Source of the DNA: Lachnospiraceae bacterium UBA3762
Lineage (GTDB): Bacteria > Bacillota > Clostridia > Lachnospirales > Lachnospiraceae
Reading direction: 5' to 3'
Length of the DNA: 53,273 nucleotides
Assembly (NCBI GenBank): GCA_002371615.1
Contig: DFGA01000016.1
Location: forward strand, 1 to 53,273
The notes under the pieces: model-generated
What the model saw: only the letters and a program-made list of their open reading frames with translations
What the model was told of the DNA's origin: nothing
The model's database searches: none
Shown: piece after piece, positions 33,935 to 42,443 of the stretch
Position numbering within the stretch: position 1 is the first letter of the stretch
How the letters are laid out: every line of letters starts with the position of its first letter
Translations under genes and position numbers: made by a program

Positions 33935-35588
33935 AGGGAAATTATGCATCATACCGCTGGGCGGGCTCGATCAGATCGGTATGAATATTACGGCTTTTGA
34001 ATATAATGATGATATTGTTGTGGTCGATTGCGGCTTAGCGTTCCCTGAGGACGATATGCTCGGAATCGACCTTGTAATTCCGGATACAACCTATCTCGAA
34101 GAGAACATAGACAGGGTCAGAGCGCTTGTGATAACCCACGGTCATGAGGATCATATAGGAGCGATACCGTATGTTCTTCAGAAGATCAACATTCCCGTGT
34201 ACGGAACAAAACTCACAATGGCGCTTATCGAAAACAAACTCGAAGAGCATGCAATGTTAAATAACGTGGAGAGGCATGTAGTATCATTCGGGGAGAGTGT
34301 ATCGTTCGGAGAGATTAAAGTTGAGTTTATAAGAACCAACCACAGCATAACGGATGCATGTGCACTTGCGATAACTTCGCCTGTTGGAACAGTTGTACAT
34401 ACGGGCGATTTTAAGGTAGATTATACGCCTGTATTCGGAGATCCGATAGATCTCGCAAGATTTGCGGAACTCGGCAAGCAGGGAGTTCTGGCTCTGTTAT
34501 GCGATTCTACAAATGCGGAACGTCCCGGATTTACCAACTCGGAGAGAACGGTAGGAAGGGCACTTGATAATATCTTTTCGGATCATTCCCGATCGAGGAT
34601 ACTTGTTGCCACCTTTTCTTCAAACGTCGACAGAGTACAGCAGATCATAGATGCGGCTGACCGATACGGCAGAAAAGTCGTACTTGAAGGACGCAGCATG
34701 CGCAATATCATCAATACGGCGATAGAGATAGGCTATGTCAGGATCCCTGACGGTATTCTTATCGATATTTCGCAGATAAGAGACTATCCGGATGAAAAGA
34801 CCGTGATCATCACGACCGGTAGCCAGGGTGAATCTATGGCTGCGCTGTCAAGGATCGCGACCAACATGCACAAGATGGTATCCATAAAGCCCGGAGATGT
34901 TGTTGTATTTTCATCCAATCCCATACCCGGGAACGAAAAGGCTGTATTTAAAGTGATTAATGAACTCAGCATGAAGGGCGCCGAGGTTATTTTCCAGGAT
35001 ACTCACGTAAGCGGCCATGCCTGTCAGGAGGAGATCAAACTCATATATACGCTTACCAGGCCGAAATTTGCCGTTCCTGTTCACGGAGAGCACAGGCATC
35101 TGATGGCGCAAAGAGGGGTGGCAATAGAAGTCGGTGTCCCGAAGGAGAACGTGAAGATACTTTCAAACGGACAGGTACTTGAGCTTGATCAAAACAGTGC
35201 GACGATAACAGGGGATGTTGCTAACGGAGCCGTATTTGTTGACGGACTTGGCGTGGGAGATGTCGGAAACGTTGTTCTGCGTGACAGACAGCGTCTTGCC
35301 GAAGACGGTATAGTGATAGTATGTATGACCCTTGAGAGCGGCACCAATACTGTTGTTGCCGGGCCTATGGTCATGTCCAGGGGATTTGTCTACATCAAAG
35401 AGTCCGATGAGTTCATGGAAGAAGCCCGTGAAATAGTTTCATATGCCATGGAAAAAATAGCGGACAAAAACATTACAAGCAGAAATAAGATAAGAGAAAA
35501 TATCAAGGATGCACTTTCGAGTTTCATTTGGAGAAGAATAAAGCGCAGCCCCATGATTTTACCCATAATTATGGAAAAGGATATATAA
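33927..35588 (+). CDS. rnj: Ribonuclease J
   Basis: A 553-residue metallo-beta-lactamase/beta-CASP ribonuclease with 5'-to-3' exonuclease and endonuclease activity in mRNA decay and rRNA maturation. Motif HGHEDHIG is at residues 71-78; TGDFKVD, LLCDSTNAERPG and the beta-CASP motifs around FQDTHVSGHAC and VPVHGEHRH follow. The start is TTG at 33927, overlapping DUF1292 by 8 bases, with GGGAG upstream. Only one RNase J is present here; whether it is the J1 or J2 equivalent cannot be told. ylbF starts 1 base after its stop. Confidence 0.95.
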   Translation: MNKGKLCIIPLGGLDQIGMNITAFEYNDDIVVVDCGLAFPEDDMLGIDLVIPDTTYLEENIDRVRALVITHGHEDHIGAIPYVLQKINIPVYGTKLTMALIENKLEEHAMLNNVERHVVSFGESVSFGEIKVEFIRTNHSITDACALAITSPVGTVVHTGDFKVDYTPVFGDPIDLARFAELGKQGVLALLCDSTNAERPGFTNSERTVGRALDNIFSDHSRSRILVATFSSNVDRVQQIIDAADRYGRKVVLEGRSMRNIINTAIEIGYVRIPDGILIDISQIRDYPDEKTVIITTGSQGESMAALSRIATNMHKMVSIKPGDVVVFSSNPIPGNEKAVFKVINELSMKGAEVIFQDTHVSGHACQEEIKLIYTLTRPKFAVPVHGEHRHLMAQRGVAIEVGVPKENVKILSNGQVLELDQNSATITGDVANGAVFVDGLGVGDVGNVVLRDRQRLAEDGIVIVCMTLESGTNTVVAGPMVMSRGFVYIKESDEFMEEAREIVSYAMEKIADKNITSRNKIRENIKDALSSFIWRRIKRSPMILPIIMEKDI

Positions 35589-35589
35589 G

Positions 35590-35919
35590 ATGCTGAGTGA
35601 AAAAGCGATAAAAGCAGTCAATTCCGTAACGGAAGCGATCAAAGAATCACAGGAATACAAGGATTTTGAAAAAGAGAAGAAACTGGTCAAAGATAATCCC
35701 CGGACAAGGGATCTGGTTGAAAAGGTTAAAAATATACAGTTGAGACTGATGAATATCCCCGAAGATGAGCGCAACAGTGACTACGCGGAATCTCTTCTCA
35801 ATGAATACGAGGAGATAACGGAAAATACAGCGGTTTATGATTATTCAAGGGCTGAATCGTTATATGTTACGATGTTGCAGGAAGTATTGGGAAGCATTGT
35901 AGAAAGCGTGGATCTGTAA
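35590..35919 (+). CDS. ylbF: YlbF family protein
   Basis: A 109-residue helical protein of the YlbF/YmcA group. LSEKAIKAVNSVTEAIKESQ and EYKDFEKEKKLVKDNP are typical. In B. subtilis, YlbF forms the Y-complex with YmcA and YaaT and directs RNase Y to selected transcripts. Being placed directly after RNase J fits a role in RNA decay. It overlaps nothing; the MltG-like gene starts two bases after its stop. Confidence 0.82.
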   Translation: MLSEKAIKAVNSVTEAIKESQEYKDFEKEKKLVKDNPRTRDLVEKVKNIQLRLMNIPEDERNSDYAESLLNEYEEITENTAVYDYSRAESLYVTMLQEVLGSIVESVDL

Positions 35920-35920
35920 G

Positions 35921-36499
35921 ATGAATGTTAAAAACATGGCCCTGATGTTTATGGGTTTTATAGTAAGAGCGGCAATTCTTGCGATTGTGGTGCTGGTAAT
36001 ATTCAGGACCGGGCAAAAGGCGTATGATTTCGGCTTCAGGATATTTACGGAGGAAGCGGTAAGCGCCGCTCCCGGAAGGGATGTTGCTGTAACGATCGTT
36101 CAGGGCGACTCTACAATGGATGTTGCCAAAATGTTTGAAGAAAAGGGGCTTATCCGGGACCCGAACCTGTTCTACGTTCAGAAGAAGTGTTCGGTGTACG
36201 ACAATGATATCCAGCCCGGATTCTATACACTTAATACATCTATGACCGCAGAAGAAATGTTTGCCATCATCGCCGGCAAGAAAGATGAGGAGGGGTCTGC
36301 CGAAGGTGATGAAGAGCTTGATGAAGGTGAGGCAACGGCTGATCCGCTTACCGAAGGTGAGTCGGCACTTGATAAAGTATCCGGCGAATGGGAAGGCGAC
36401 GAGGACGGCGAAGAGGTAGTGGAGGAAGAGGTTCACGATCCGTTCGACGAGGGATCGGTCATCGAAAATGCGGAAACAGAGGATGGCGACGGGCAGTGA
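35921..36499 (+). CDS. MltG-like membrane protein without the catalytic domain
   Basis: A 192-residue protein with one N-terminal transmembrane helix (about 9-29) and an extracytoplasmic LysM-like region: VTIVQGDSTMDVAKMFEEKG, LIRDPNLFYVQKK, and PGFYTLNTSMTAEEMFAIIAG, as found in the N-terminal half of MltG/YceG. The roughly 200-residue lytic transglycosylase part is missing; in its place is a very acidic tail of about 80 residues. It probably cannot cut glycan strands and may bind or scaffold. It occupies the position of mltG (yrrL) in the conserved gene order ruvX-DUF1292-mltG-trmR-trhP. It overlaps the methyltransferase gene by four bases. Confidence 0.8.
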   Translation: MNVKNMALMFMGFIVRAAILAIVVLVIFRTGQKAYDFGFRIFTEEAVSAAPGRDVAVTIVQGDSTMDVAKMFEEKGLIRDPNLFYVQKKCSVYDNDIQPGFYTLNTSMTAEEMFAIIAGKKDEEGSAEGDEELDEGEATADPLTEGESALDKVSGEWEGDEDGEEVVEEEVHDPFDEGSVIENAETEDGDGQ

Positions 36500-37146
36500 T
36501 AACCGACGAGAGAACTGCGACATTCATAGATTCAATAAGCGGTCTTAATACGCCATATCTTGAGGAACTCGAAAAGAAGGCACACGCGGAAGGGATTCCG
36601 GTTATACGCCGTGCCACGCAGAGCCTTTTGAAGTTTATCCTTGCGGATCATAAACCGGAAAACATACTCGAACTTGGAACCGCAACAGCATATTCTGCGA
36701 TCTTTATGGCTACATACGGTGGAAATGTACATATAGATACGATTGAGAATTATGAAAAACGTATAGCTGAGGCGAAGATCAACATCGAAAGTTCCGGATT
36801 TGAAGGTGCGATCAATCTTATCGAGGGCGATGCCCAGTCTGTTATCGAAGAGCTGGCCGCAGGCGCAAAATCATACGATATGATTTTTATCGATGCCGCA
36901 AAAGCACAGTATTTAAGTTATCTTCCGGTGTGCAAAAAGCTCCTTCGCGTTGGGGGTATTCTTATCTCGGATAATGTTTTGTTTGACGGAGATATAATAC
37001 TGTCAAGATTTGCGGTAAGAAGAAGAGACAGGACTATACACGCAAGGATGAGAGAATACCTGAGGGTGATTTCGGAAGATGAGGAACTGGTAACAACGAT
37101 CCTTCCGATTGCGGACGGAATGACACTCTCGGTCAAATGCAGATAA
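36496..37146 (+). CDS. trmR: tRNA 5-hydroxyuridine O-methyltransferase (TrmR/YrrM type)
   Basis: A 216-residue SAM-dependent class I O-methyltransferase. The SAM motif is ILELGTATAYSAIFMA, with DMIFIDAAKAQYLSYL further on. In B. subtilis the YrrM homologue (TrmR) methylates ho5U34 to mo5U in tRNA, and the neighbouring U32 protein makes ho5U, which supports the same job here. The GTG at 36496 is the preferred start: it overlaps the stop of the MltG-like gene (GTGA), and GAGG lies upstream. The longer frame from 36388 has an arginine-rich low-complexity head, the antiphase reading of the MltG-like acidic tail. Confidence 0.85.
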   Translation: MITDERTATFIDSISGLNTPYLEELEKKAHAEGIPVIRRATQSLLKFILADHKPENILELGTATAYSAIFMATYGGNVHIDTIENYEKRIAEAKINIESSGFEGAINLIEGDAQSVIEELAAGAKSYDMIFIDAAKAQYLSYLPVCKKLLRVGGILISDNVLFDGDIILSRFAVRRRDRTIHARMREYLRVISEDEELVTTILPIADGMTLSVKCR

Positions 37147-37150
37147 GGAA

Positions 37151-37209
37151 TGCAGATAGAGTAGGGACTCTGTCTGCACCGCGAGGCCCTCTCCGAAGGA
37201 GAACCAAAT
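37151..37209 (+). repeat. Two-hairpin structured repeat, copy D (contains the trhP ribosome binding site)
   Basis: Hairpin 1 is TGCAGATAGAGT / ACTCTGTCTGCA (37151-37162, 37167-37178) with a T-G pair. Then comes CACCGCGAGGCCC and hairpin 2, TCTCC-GAA-GGAGA (37190-37202), then ACCAAATG. The 20-base run ending GCACCGCGAGGCCC differs from copy E at only a few positions. AAGGAG (37196-37201), within the loop and right arm, is the Shine-Dalgarno of the next gene, whose ATG is the ATG of the repeat's own CCAAATG. Confidence 0.75.
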
Positions 37210-38473
37210 GCTCAAACCAAAATCCAAACCTGAACTTCTGGTTCCCGCAGGGAGCCTTGAAGTTTTAAAGACGGCTGTCCGGTATGGTGCCGACGCCGTA
37301 TATATAGGCGGAGAAGCATTCAGTCTTCGTGCCAAGGCAAAGAATTTTACCCGTGATGAAATGGCAGAGGGTATAGAGTATGCCCATGATCATGGTGTTA
37401 AGGTTCATGTGACGGCAAATATCTATGCGCACAATTATGACATAGATTCTGTAAGTGAATATTTCAGGGAACTGAAAGAACTTTGCCCGGATGCGATACT
37501 TATTGCCGATCCGGGAGTGTTTGCACTTGAGAGAAAAATCTGCCCCGAGATACCTGTCCATATAAGCACACAGGCGAACAACACCAATTACAAGACATTT
37601 GAGTTCTGGCATGATCTTGGCGCCGAACGGGTCGTATGTGCAAGAGAATTGTCTTTGGAGGAAATCAGGGAACTCAGAGGCAGGATCCCTTCGGATATGG
37701 ATATAGAGTGTTTTATTCACGGCGCTATGTGTATTTCATATTCCGGAAGATGCCTGTTATCCTCATACATGACCGGAAGAAGTGCCAACCGCGGAGAGTG
37801 TACCCACCCCTGCAGATGGAAGTATGCCGTTTCCGAGGAGATGCGTCCCGGAGAGTACATGCCAGTTGACGAGACAGAACGGGGAACATTTATATTCAAC
37901 TCCAAAGATCTGTGCATGATAGAGCATATTCCCGAACTTGTGGATGCGGGGATCAACAGCTTTAAAATAGAAGGGCGCATGAAGACCGCCCTTTATGTTG
38001 CGACCGTTGCAAGAACATACAGAAATGCCATCGATGATTATATTACATCCCGCAAATTGTATGAACAGAATCTTGAATGGTACAAAAAAGAAATAGGAAA
38101 ATGCACGTACAGACAGTTCACAACGGGATTTTACTTCGGTAAGCCCGATGAAAATATGCAGATATACGATAACAGTACATATGTCGTAGAAAGCGTATTT
38201 CTTGGGATCGTTGAAGAGGTGACCGGTGACGGAAGGATCAGGCTTACACAGAAGAACAAGTTCTGTGTGGGAGATACTATAGAGATAATGAAGAGCGGCA
38301 GGGAGGATATCGCTGCCCGTGTGGCAAAGATTGAAAGCGAAGACGGTATCAGCCAGCAAAGCGCTCCGCATGCCTGTCAGGTAATATATGTTACGCTTGA
38401 TGGTATCGAGCCATCCCGCGTAAGTGCAGGGGACGTCCTGAGAACGATGGACGATCCGGTTAAGGTGGTGTAA
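37208..38473 (+). CDS. trhP: U32 family tRNA hydroxylation protein (TrhP/YrrO type)
   Basis: A 421-residue protein of peptidase family U32, now known in B. subtilis and E. coli as prephenate-dependent tRNA U34 hydroxylation proteins. The Fe-S cysteine set is clear: Cys168, Cys175 and Cys182 in ECFIHGAMCISYSGRC, and Cys198 and Cys202 in RGECTHPCRW. ERVVCARELSLEEIRELR is the U32 signature. It follows trmR, so together they should make 5-methoxyuridine at the wobble position. B. subtilis has two paralogues (yrrN and yrrO) at this site; only one is present here. The start codon and Shine-Dalgarno are contained in structured repeat D. Confidence 0.9.
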   Translation: MLKPKSKPELLVPAGSLEVLKTAVRYGADAVYIGGEAFSLRAKAKNFTRDEMAEGIEYAHDHGVKVHVTANIYAHNYDIDSVSEYFRELKELCPDAILIADPGVFALERKICPEIPVHISTQANNTNYKTFEFWHDLGAERVVCARELSLEEIRELRGRIPSDMDIECFIHGAMCISYSGRCLLSSYMTGRSANRGECTHPCRWKYAVSEEMRPGEYMPVDETERGTFIFNSKDLCMIEHIPELVDAGINSFKIEGRMKTALYVATVARTYRNAIDDYITSRKLYEQNLEWYKKEIGKCTYRQFTTGFYFGKPDENMQIYDNSTYVVESVFLGIVEEVTGDGRIRLTQKNKFCVGDTIEIMKSGREDIAARVAKIESEDGISQQSAPHACQVIYVTLDGIEPSRVSAGDVLRTMDDPVKVV

Positions 38474-38475
38474 AT

Positions 38476-39414
38476 ATGAGTCTACTATCAGTCATAGTTC
38501 CGTGCTTTAATGAGGAAGCGGCAATCCCGTTCTTTTATGATGCTATGCAAAAGACGGCGGATGATTTTGCCTCAAGATTCCCCGGGGTTGAGTTTGAGTA
38601 TATTTTTGTGGATGACGGATCAACCGACAGGACTATGGAAGTCATAAAAGATCTGCGCCAAAAAGATAAAAGAGTGCATTATCTGTCTTTTTCGAGAAAT
38701 TTCGGTAAAGAGGCGGCGCTTTATGCCGGCTTTTTAAAGGCGGCAGGTGATCATGTTGTTTGCATGGATGCCGATCTGCAGGACCCGCCGGAACTGCTTG
38801 CGGACATGTACGGTGCAATAGTCAATGAGGGATATGATTCCGCGGCGACAAGGCGCGTGACAAGAAAAGGCGAACCTAAGATAAGATCCTTCTTTGCAAG
38901 ATGTTTCTACAAGCTTATGAACAGGATAAGTGATGTTGAGTTTGTGGACGGAGCCAGGGATTATCGTATCATGACAAGAAAGATGGTAGATGCGATATTA
39001 AAACTTGGGGAAAACAACCGCTTTACAAAAGGAATATACAGCTGGGTGGGATTTAAGACCAAGTGGATCGAATTTGAAAATGTGGAAAGAGTTGCAGGAG
39101 AGACCAAGTGGTCATTTTTCGGTCTGCTCAGGTATTCGTTTGAAGCGATACTCGGGTTCTCCACAGCACCGCTTTCTTTTGTGATAAGTCTTGGATTTAT
39201 CGTGACTGCAATGGCTTTTATACTCATCATATTCGTTGTGATACGGACACTGCTGTTTGGGGATCCGACAAACGGATGGCCGTCCATGATATGTATTGTA
39301 GTGTTCTTTGCCGGAACACAGCTTATGTGTACGGGAATAGTCGGCGCATATTTGGGCAAAACGTACCTTGAAACAAAAAACAGGCCTATATTCATTGCAA
39401 GGGAAGAGGAGTAA
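38476..39414 (+). CDS. Membrane-anchored family 2 glycosyltransferase (DPM1/GtrB type)
   Basis: A 312-residue protein with a GT-A domain (1 to about 215) and two C-terminal transmembrane helices (about 230-252 and 265-290). VIVPCFNEEAAIPFFYDAM, the VDDGSTDRT nucleotide-binding motif, MDADLQDPPE with the metal-binding DxD, and RDYRIMTRKM are typical of polyprenyl-phosphate glycosyltransferases like GtrB and ArnC. It is expected to make a lipid-linked sugar on the cytosolic face for use by GT-C enzymes outside. It starts 2 bases after trhP and heads a four-gene glycosyltransferase set. Confidence 0.9.
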   Translation: MSLLSVIVPCFNEEAAIPFFYDAMQKTADDFASRFPGVEFEYIFVDDGSTDRTMEVIKDLRQKDKRVHYLSFSRNFGKEAALYAGFLKAAGDHVVCMDADLQDPPELLADMYGAIVNEGYDSAATRRVTRKGEPKIRSFFARCFYKLMNRISDVEFVDGARDYRIMTRKMVDAILKLGENNRFTKGIYSWVGFKTKWIEFENVERVAGETKWSFFGLLRYSFEAILGFSTAPLSFVISLGFIVTAMAFILIIFVVIRTLLFGDPTNGWPSMICIVVFFAGTQLMCTGIVGAYLGKTYLETKNRPIFIAREEE

Positions 39415-39419
39415 GAGTT

Positions 39420-40484
39420 ATGGCCCGCTCTGTTATGTTGTCGGTCATAGTTCCTGTATATGATGTTGACAGGAAATATTTAAGCGAATGTTTTGAGAGC
39501 ATTCTTAACCAGACATTTACGGACTTTGAACTGATAATCGTTGAAGACGGTACAAAAGATGATCTTGCCGACTACATTGATACGTATGATTACCGTAGTG
39601 CGAAGGTTTCGGTTATCCGGCAGGAAAACAGGGGAGTGGCGTGTGCAAGGAACGCAGGACTTGATGTGTGTGCCGGCAAATATATAACTTTTGTTGATTC
39701 CGATGATACGCTTGAGCCTGATTGTTTTGCCGGAATAGTTGATTTTGCCCAAACCAATTCGACAGATGTACTTATGTTTGGGATCAATAAGGTCTATCCC
39801 GCAAGAAAGGAAGTATTTTCTCCGTATACATGTGATATAGGACATTTTACGAAAGAGCAGAAGGAAGAGGTACAGTTTAAGTGTATGGTAGGCATCCTTC
39901 CGTTCTATGTATGCCCTCCGGCAAGCAGTGATGCTGCAGGTTCGGCATGTGCAAAACTATACAGAAATGATTTCCTGCAAAAAGAGGATCTTAAGTATAC
40001 GCCGGGGCTGAAAAGGGCTGAGGATATGGAGTTTAATCTCCGTGTGTTTGACAGGGCACAGGCAATAGGGTATCTGTACAGGTTTTACTATAATTACAGA
40101 CAGATAGATACGTCGGCTACATTTGTCTACAGATCCGGCGGCATAGAGGTCTTTACGGATGCGCTTCGTGCCATCCGCAAGCATCTTGTATCGTCGGGAA
40201 AAAGTGACCTGTATATGCAGGTATATTATATGAGATGCATGTTCTTCTTCCTTGAGAGTATGGATATGGATTACCTGAATAAACAGAATCCGAAACCGCT
40301 TGGTGTAAGAATTCGTGAGCTGGCAGCCCAGTCACAAAATGATCCCTATTATGAAGCTTTCAGGAAACTAAGCAGCAGGAATCTGACATTTGCGAGAAAG
40401 ATACCTCTGTTTCTTATAAGACATAAGATGTTTTACATACTTGCCGTATTCTACAGCGTATACAGAAAAGTTTCGGGTATATGA
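39420..40484 (+). CDS. Family 2 glycosyltransferase
   Basis: A 354-residue cytosolic GT-A transferase. SVIVPVYDVDRKYLSECFES and FVDSDDTLEPD (the DxD metal site) are the family motifs; RAEDMEFNLRVF supplies the conserved Glu-Asp of the catalytic region. Donor and acceptor are not deducible. It begins 5 bases after the DPM1-like gene. The closest-looking relatives are transferases of exopolysaccharide and capsule clusters. Confidence 0.9.
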   Translation: MARSVMLSVIVPVYDVDRKYLSECFESILNQTFTDFELIIVEDGTKDDLADYIDTYDYRSAKVSVIRQENRGVACARNAGLDVCAGKYITFVDSDDTLEPDCFAGIVDFAQTNSTDVLMFGINKVYPARKEVFSPYTCDIGHFTKEQKEEVQFKCMVGILPFYVCPPASSDAAGSACAKLYRNDFLQKEDLKYTPGLKRAEDMEFNLRVFDRAQAIGYLYRFYYNYRQIDTSATFVYRSGGIEVFTDALRAIRKHLVSSGKSDLYMQVYYMRCMFFFLESMDMDYLNKQNPKPLGVRIRELAAQSQNDPYYEAFRKLSSRNLTFARKIPLFLIRHKMFYILAVFYSVYRKVSGI

Positions 40485-40504
40485 TCATAAAGCAGCAATG
40501 AGAG

Positions 40505-41554
40505 ATGACTATGGACAACCGATCAAATAATCCGGCAGTTTCTATAATAATGCCGTGCTATAACACAGAAAAATACTTAAAGAAAACGATGGACAGCGTT
40601 TTTGCCCAGACTTTTAAGGACTATGAGATCATCATGGTTGACGACGGAAGCACTGACTCCACACCGGAACTTTTGGATGCATATGAAAAAAATTATCCGG
40701 ATATAATAAAAGTGTTTCACAAGGAAAACGGCGGACAGTCAACTGCAAGAAATCTTGCACTTGATCATGCGCGCGGAGAGTATATTTTGTTTTGGGACAG
40801 CGATGATTATGCCGATGTCGATTATCTCGAGCCTCTTGTTGAGGCGGCAAGGGAGAATAACAGTGATACGGTCATCAGCGGATCGCATTATGTGGATGAG
40901 AACGGAGTTGTCATAGAAAACCTTAACTATCCGGTTGACCGTTACCCCGACTATCCTCTAAGACGCCTTGCGCCGCACGGCAAACTGTACCGGCTTGATT
41001 TTCTGAACAGACATAATATACGGTTTGAGCCCGGGAAACTGTACGAAGATAATCCGTTTAATTTCCTTGCGCTCTTTCTTAGCCGTAATCAGGTGATCCT
41101 TCCGCTGGCAAGACATTATCAGGTCGTCCATCCCGGAAGTTCGATGTCTTCGAAAGTTACAAGCGAAAAGGTTCCGTACAGAGCAATCGAAAATGCGCTT
41201 GACTACATCAATGCACACAGTAATGAGATCAATGACAGGGATGTTTATGTTTTTACGGTGCTAAGCTTTCTGACATATTTTATATTTCTCGGAAACCGTG
41301 AGCATATGCAGGCGGCGTTGCACAAATATAAAGGATGCAAGTATGAAGGTTCGCTGATAAATGAACTGTGTGATTTTGCGCAGCGCCTGATACCGGAAAA
41401 ACTGCCCGGTTACAATAAGAATCCTTATGTCGGTATATTCAGGTCAAGAGAACTGCAACTGCGTCACCGTGCGGGAGTATGGCTGTTTGTCAGGCTCATT
41501 CGTACACATACCCTCAAGGCGTTTGCAAGATGCTATTACTTGTTTGTGAGATAG
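40505..41554 (+). CDS. Family 2 glycosyltransferase
   Basis: A 349-residue cytosolic GT-A enzyme. SIIMPCYNTEKYLKKTMDSV, VDDGSTDSTPELL and FWDSDDYADVDYL (DxD) are clear, and LYEDNPFNFLALF carries the catalytic Glu-Asp. A second ATG six bases further on could be the true start (MDNRSNN); the first is closer to the Shine-Dalgarno-like AGAG. It resembles its upstream neighbour in layout but is not a close copy. Confidence 0.9.
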   Translation: MTMDNRSNNPAVSIIMPCYNTEKYLKKTMDSVFAQTFKDYEIIMVDDGSTDSTPELLDAYEKNYPDIIKVFHKENGGQSTARNLALDHARGEYILFWDSDDYADVDYLEPLVEAARENNSDTVISGSHYVDENGVVIENLNYPVDRYPDYPLRRLAPHGKLYRLDFLNRHNIRFEPGKLYEDNPFNFLALFLSRNQVILPLARHYQVVHPGSSMSSKVTSEKVPYRAIENALDYINAHSNEINDRDVYVFTVLSFLTYFIFLGNREHMQAALHKYKGCKYEGSLINELCDFAQRLIPEKLPGYNKNPYVGIFRSRELQLRHRAGVWLFVRLIRTHTLKAFARCYYLFVR

Positions 41555-41566
41555 AGACTGTAGAAT

Positions 41567-42430
41567 ATGAACGTTAAATTCAGCGTGATCACAATATGCT
41601 ACAATGCGGCAAAGGTGCTGCCGGTTACGATTGAGTCAGTGCTTTCCCAGGATTACACTGATTACGAGTATATAATCCAGGACGGTAATTCCACCGACGC
41701 TACCCCGGAAATAGTTAACAGTTACAAAGAAAAGTTTGCCGAACGTAATATCAGGTTTGTATATAACCGGGAAAAAGACGGTGGCATATATGATGCCATG
41801 AATAAAGCCGTTGCATCTGCCGAAGCTGACTATATTAACTTCATGAATGCAGGTGACTGCTTTTACGATATGCATGTATTAAGCCATATTGCGGATGCGG
41901 AAGATGCGGAATCATCTAAGAACGGGACAGCCCCTGTCATTATTTACGGTGATTGTGCCGTATATGAATACGGCAGATTCTTTCTGTTTCCGAAGTCACT
42001 TGATAAGATAGAAGAATCAATGCCTTTTTCGCATCAGTCGGTATTTGCTCAAAGCGATTTTGTACGTGAACACCCTTTTAACACATCTTACAGATACAGT
42101 GCGGATTATGATTTTCTGCTTACGGCACATGATCTTGGAGTGAAGTTTTGCGATTCGGGTACGACCGTATGTATCACAACAGCTGACGGAACTTCAAGTA
42201 TCAATTATCATGATACACTTATGGAAAGTGCCGGGATACTCAAAAATCACGGAAAATTCCATCATTCCGAAGCCGAACTGTTAAAGATCGAGAAAACTCT
42301 TAGGATCAAGCAGTTTGTGCTCGATCATTTTCCTGTGTTTATCAGGAAGATAATAAGAGGCCTCCAGATCAGATCCAGAGGCCAGTCTTATGATCCGGTG
42401 ATTCCACCGTGGTTTAAATCATTTTTGTAA
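41567..42430 (+). CDS. Family 2 glycosyltransferase, WcaA-like
   Basis: A 287-residue GT-A transferase of the shorter colanic-acid type. It begins FSVITICYNAAKVLPVTIES, then DYEYIIQDGNSTDATPEI and DGGIYDAMNKAVASA, with MNAGD at the position of the DxD region. FSHQSVFAQSDFVREHPFN is typical of the group. It is the last gene of the glycosyltransferase run and converges with metY, 13 bases apart. A GGCCTC / GAGGCC hairpin inside its end may assist termination. Confidence 0.88.
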   Translation: MNVKFSVITICYNAAKVLPVTIESVLSQDYTDYEYIIQDGNSTDATPEIVNSYKEKFAERNIRFVYNREKDGGIYDAMNKAVASAEADYINFMNAGDCFYDMHVLSHIADAEDAESSKNGTAPVIIYGDCAVYEYGRFFLFPKSLDKIEESMPFSHQSVFAQSDFVREHPFNTSYRYSADYDFLLTAHDLGVKFCDSGTTVCITTADGTSSINYHDTLMESAGILKNHGKFHHSEAELLKIEKTLRIKQFVLDHFPVFIRKIIRGLQIRSRGQSYDPVIPPWFKSFL

Positions 42431-42443
42431 ATCAGACTCTGTT

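Noticed and set aside
36388..36495. Arginine-rich N-terminal extension of the TrmR-like methyltransferase
   Set aside because: It is the out-of-phase reading of the acidic tail of the MltG-like gene. The GTG overlapping that gene's stop gives the normal family length.
42354..42386. GGCCTC / GAGGCC inverted repeat near the end of the last glycosyltransferase gene
   Set aside because: It lies in coding sequence, has a 13-base loop and no T-run, so it is not called as a terminator.
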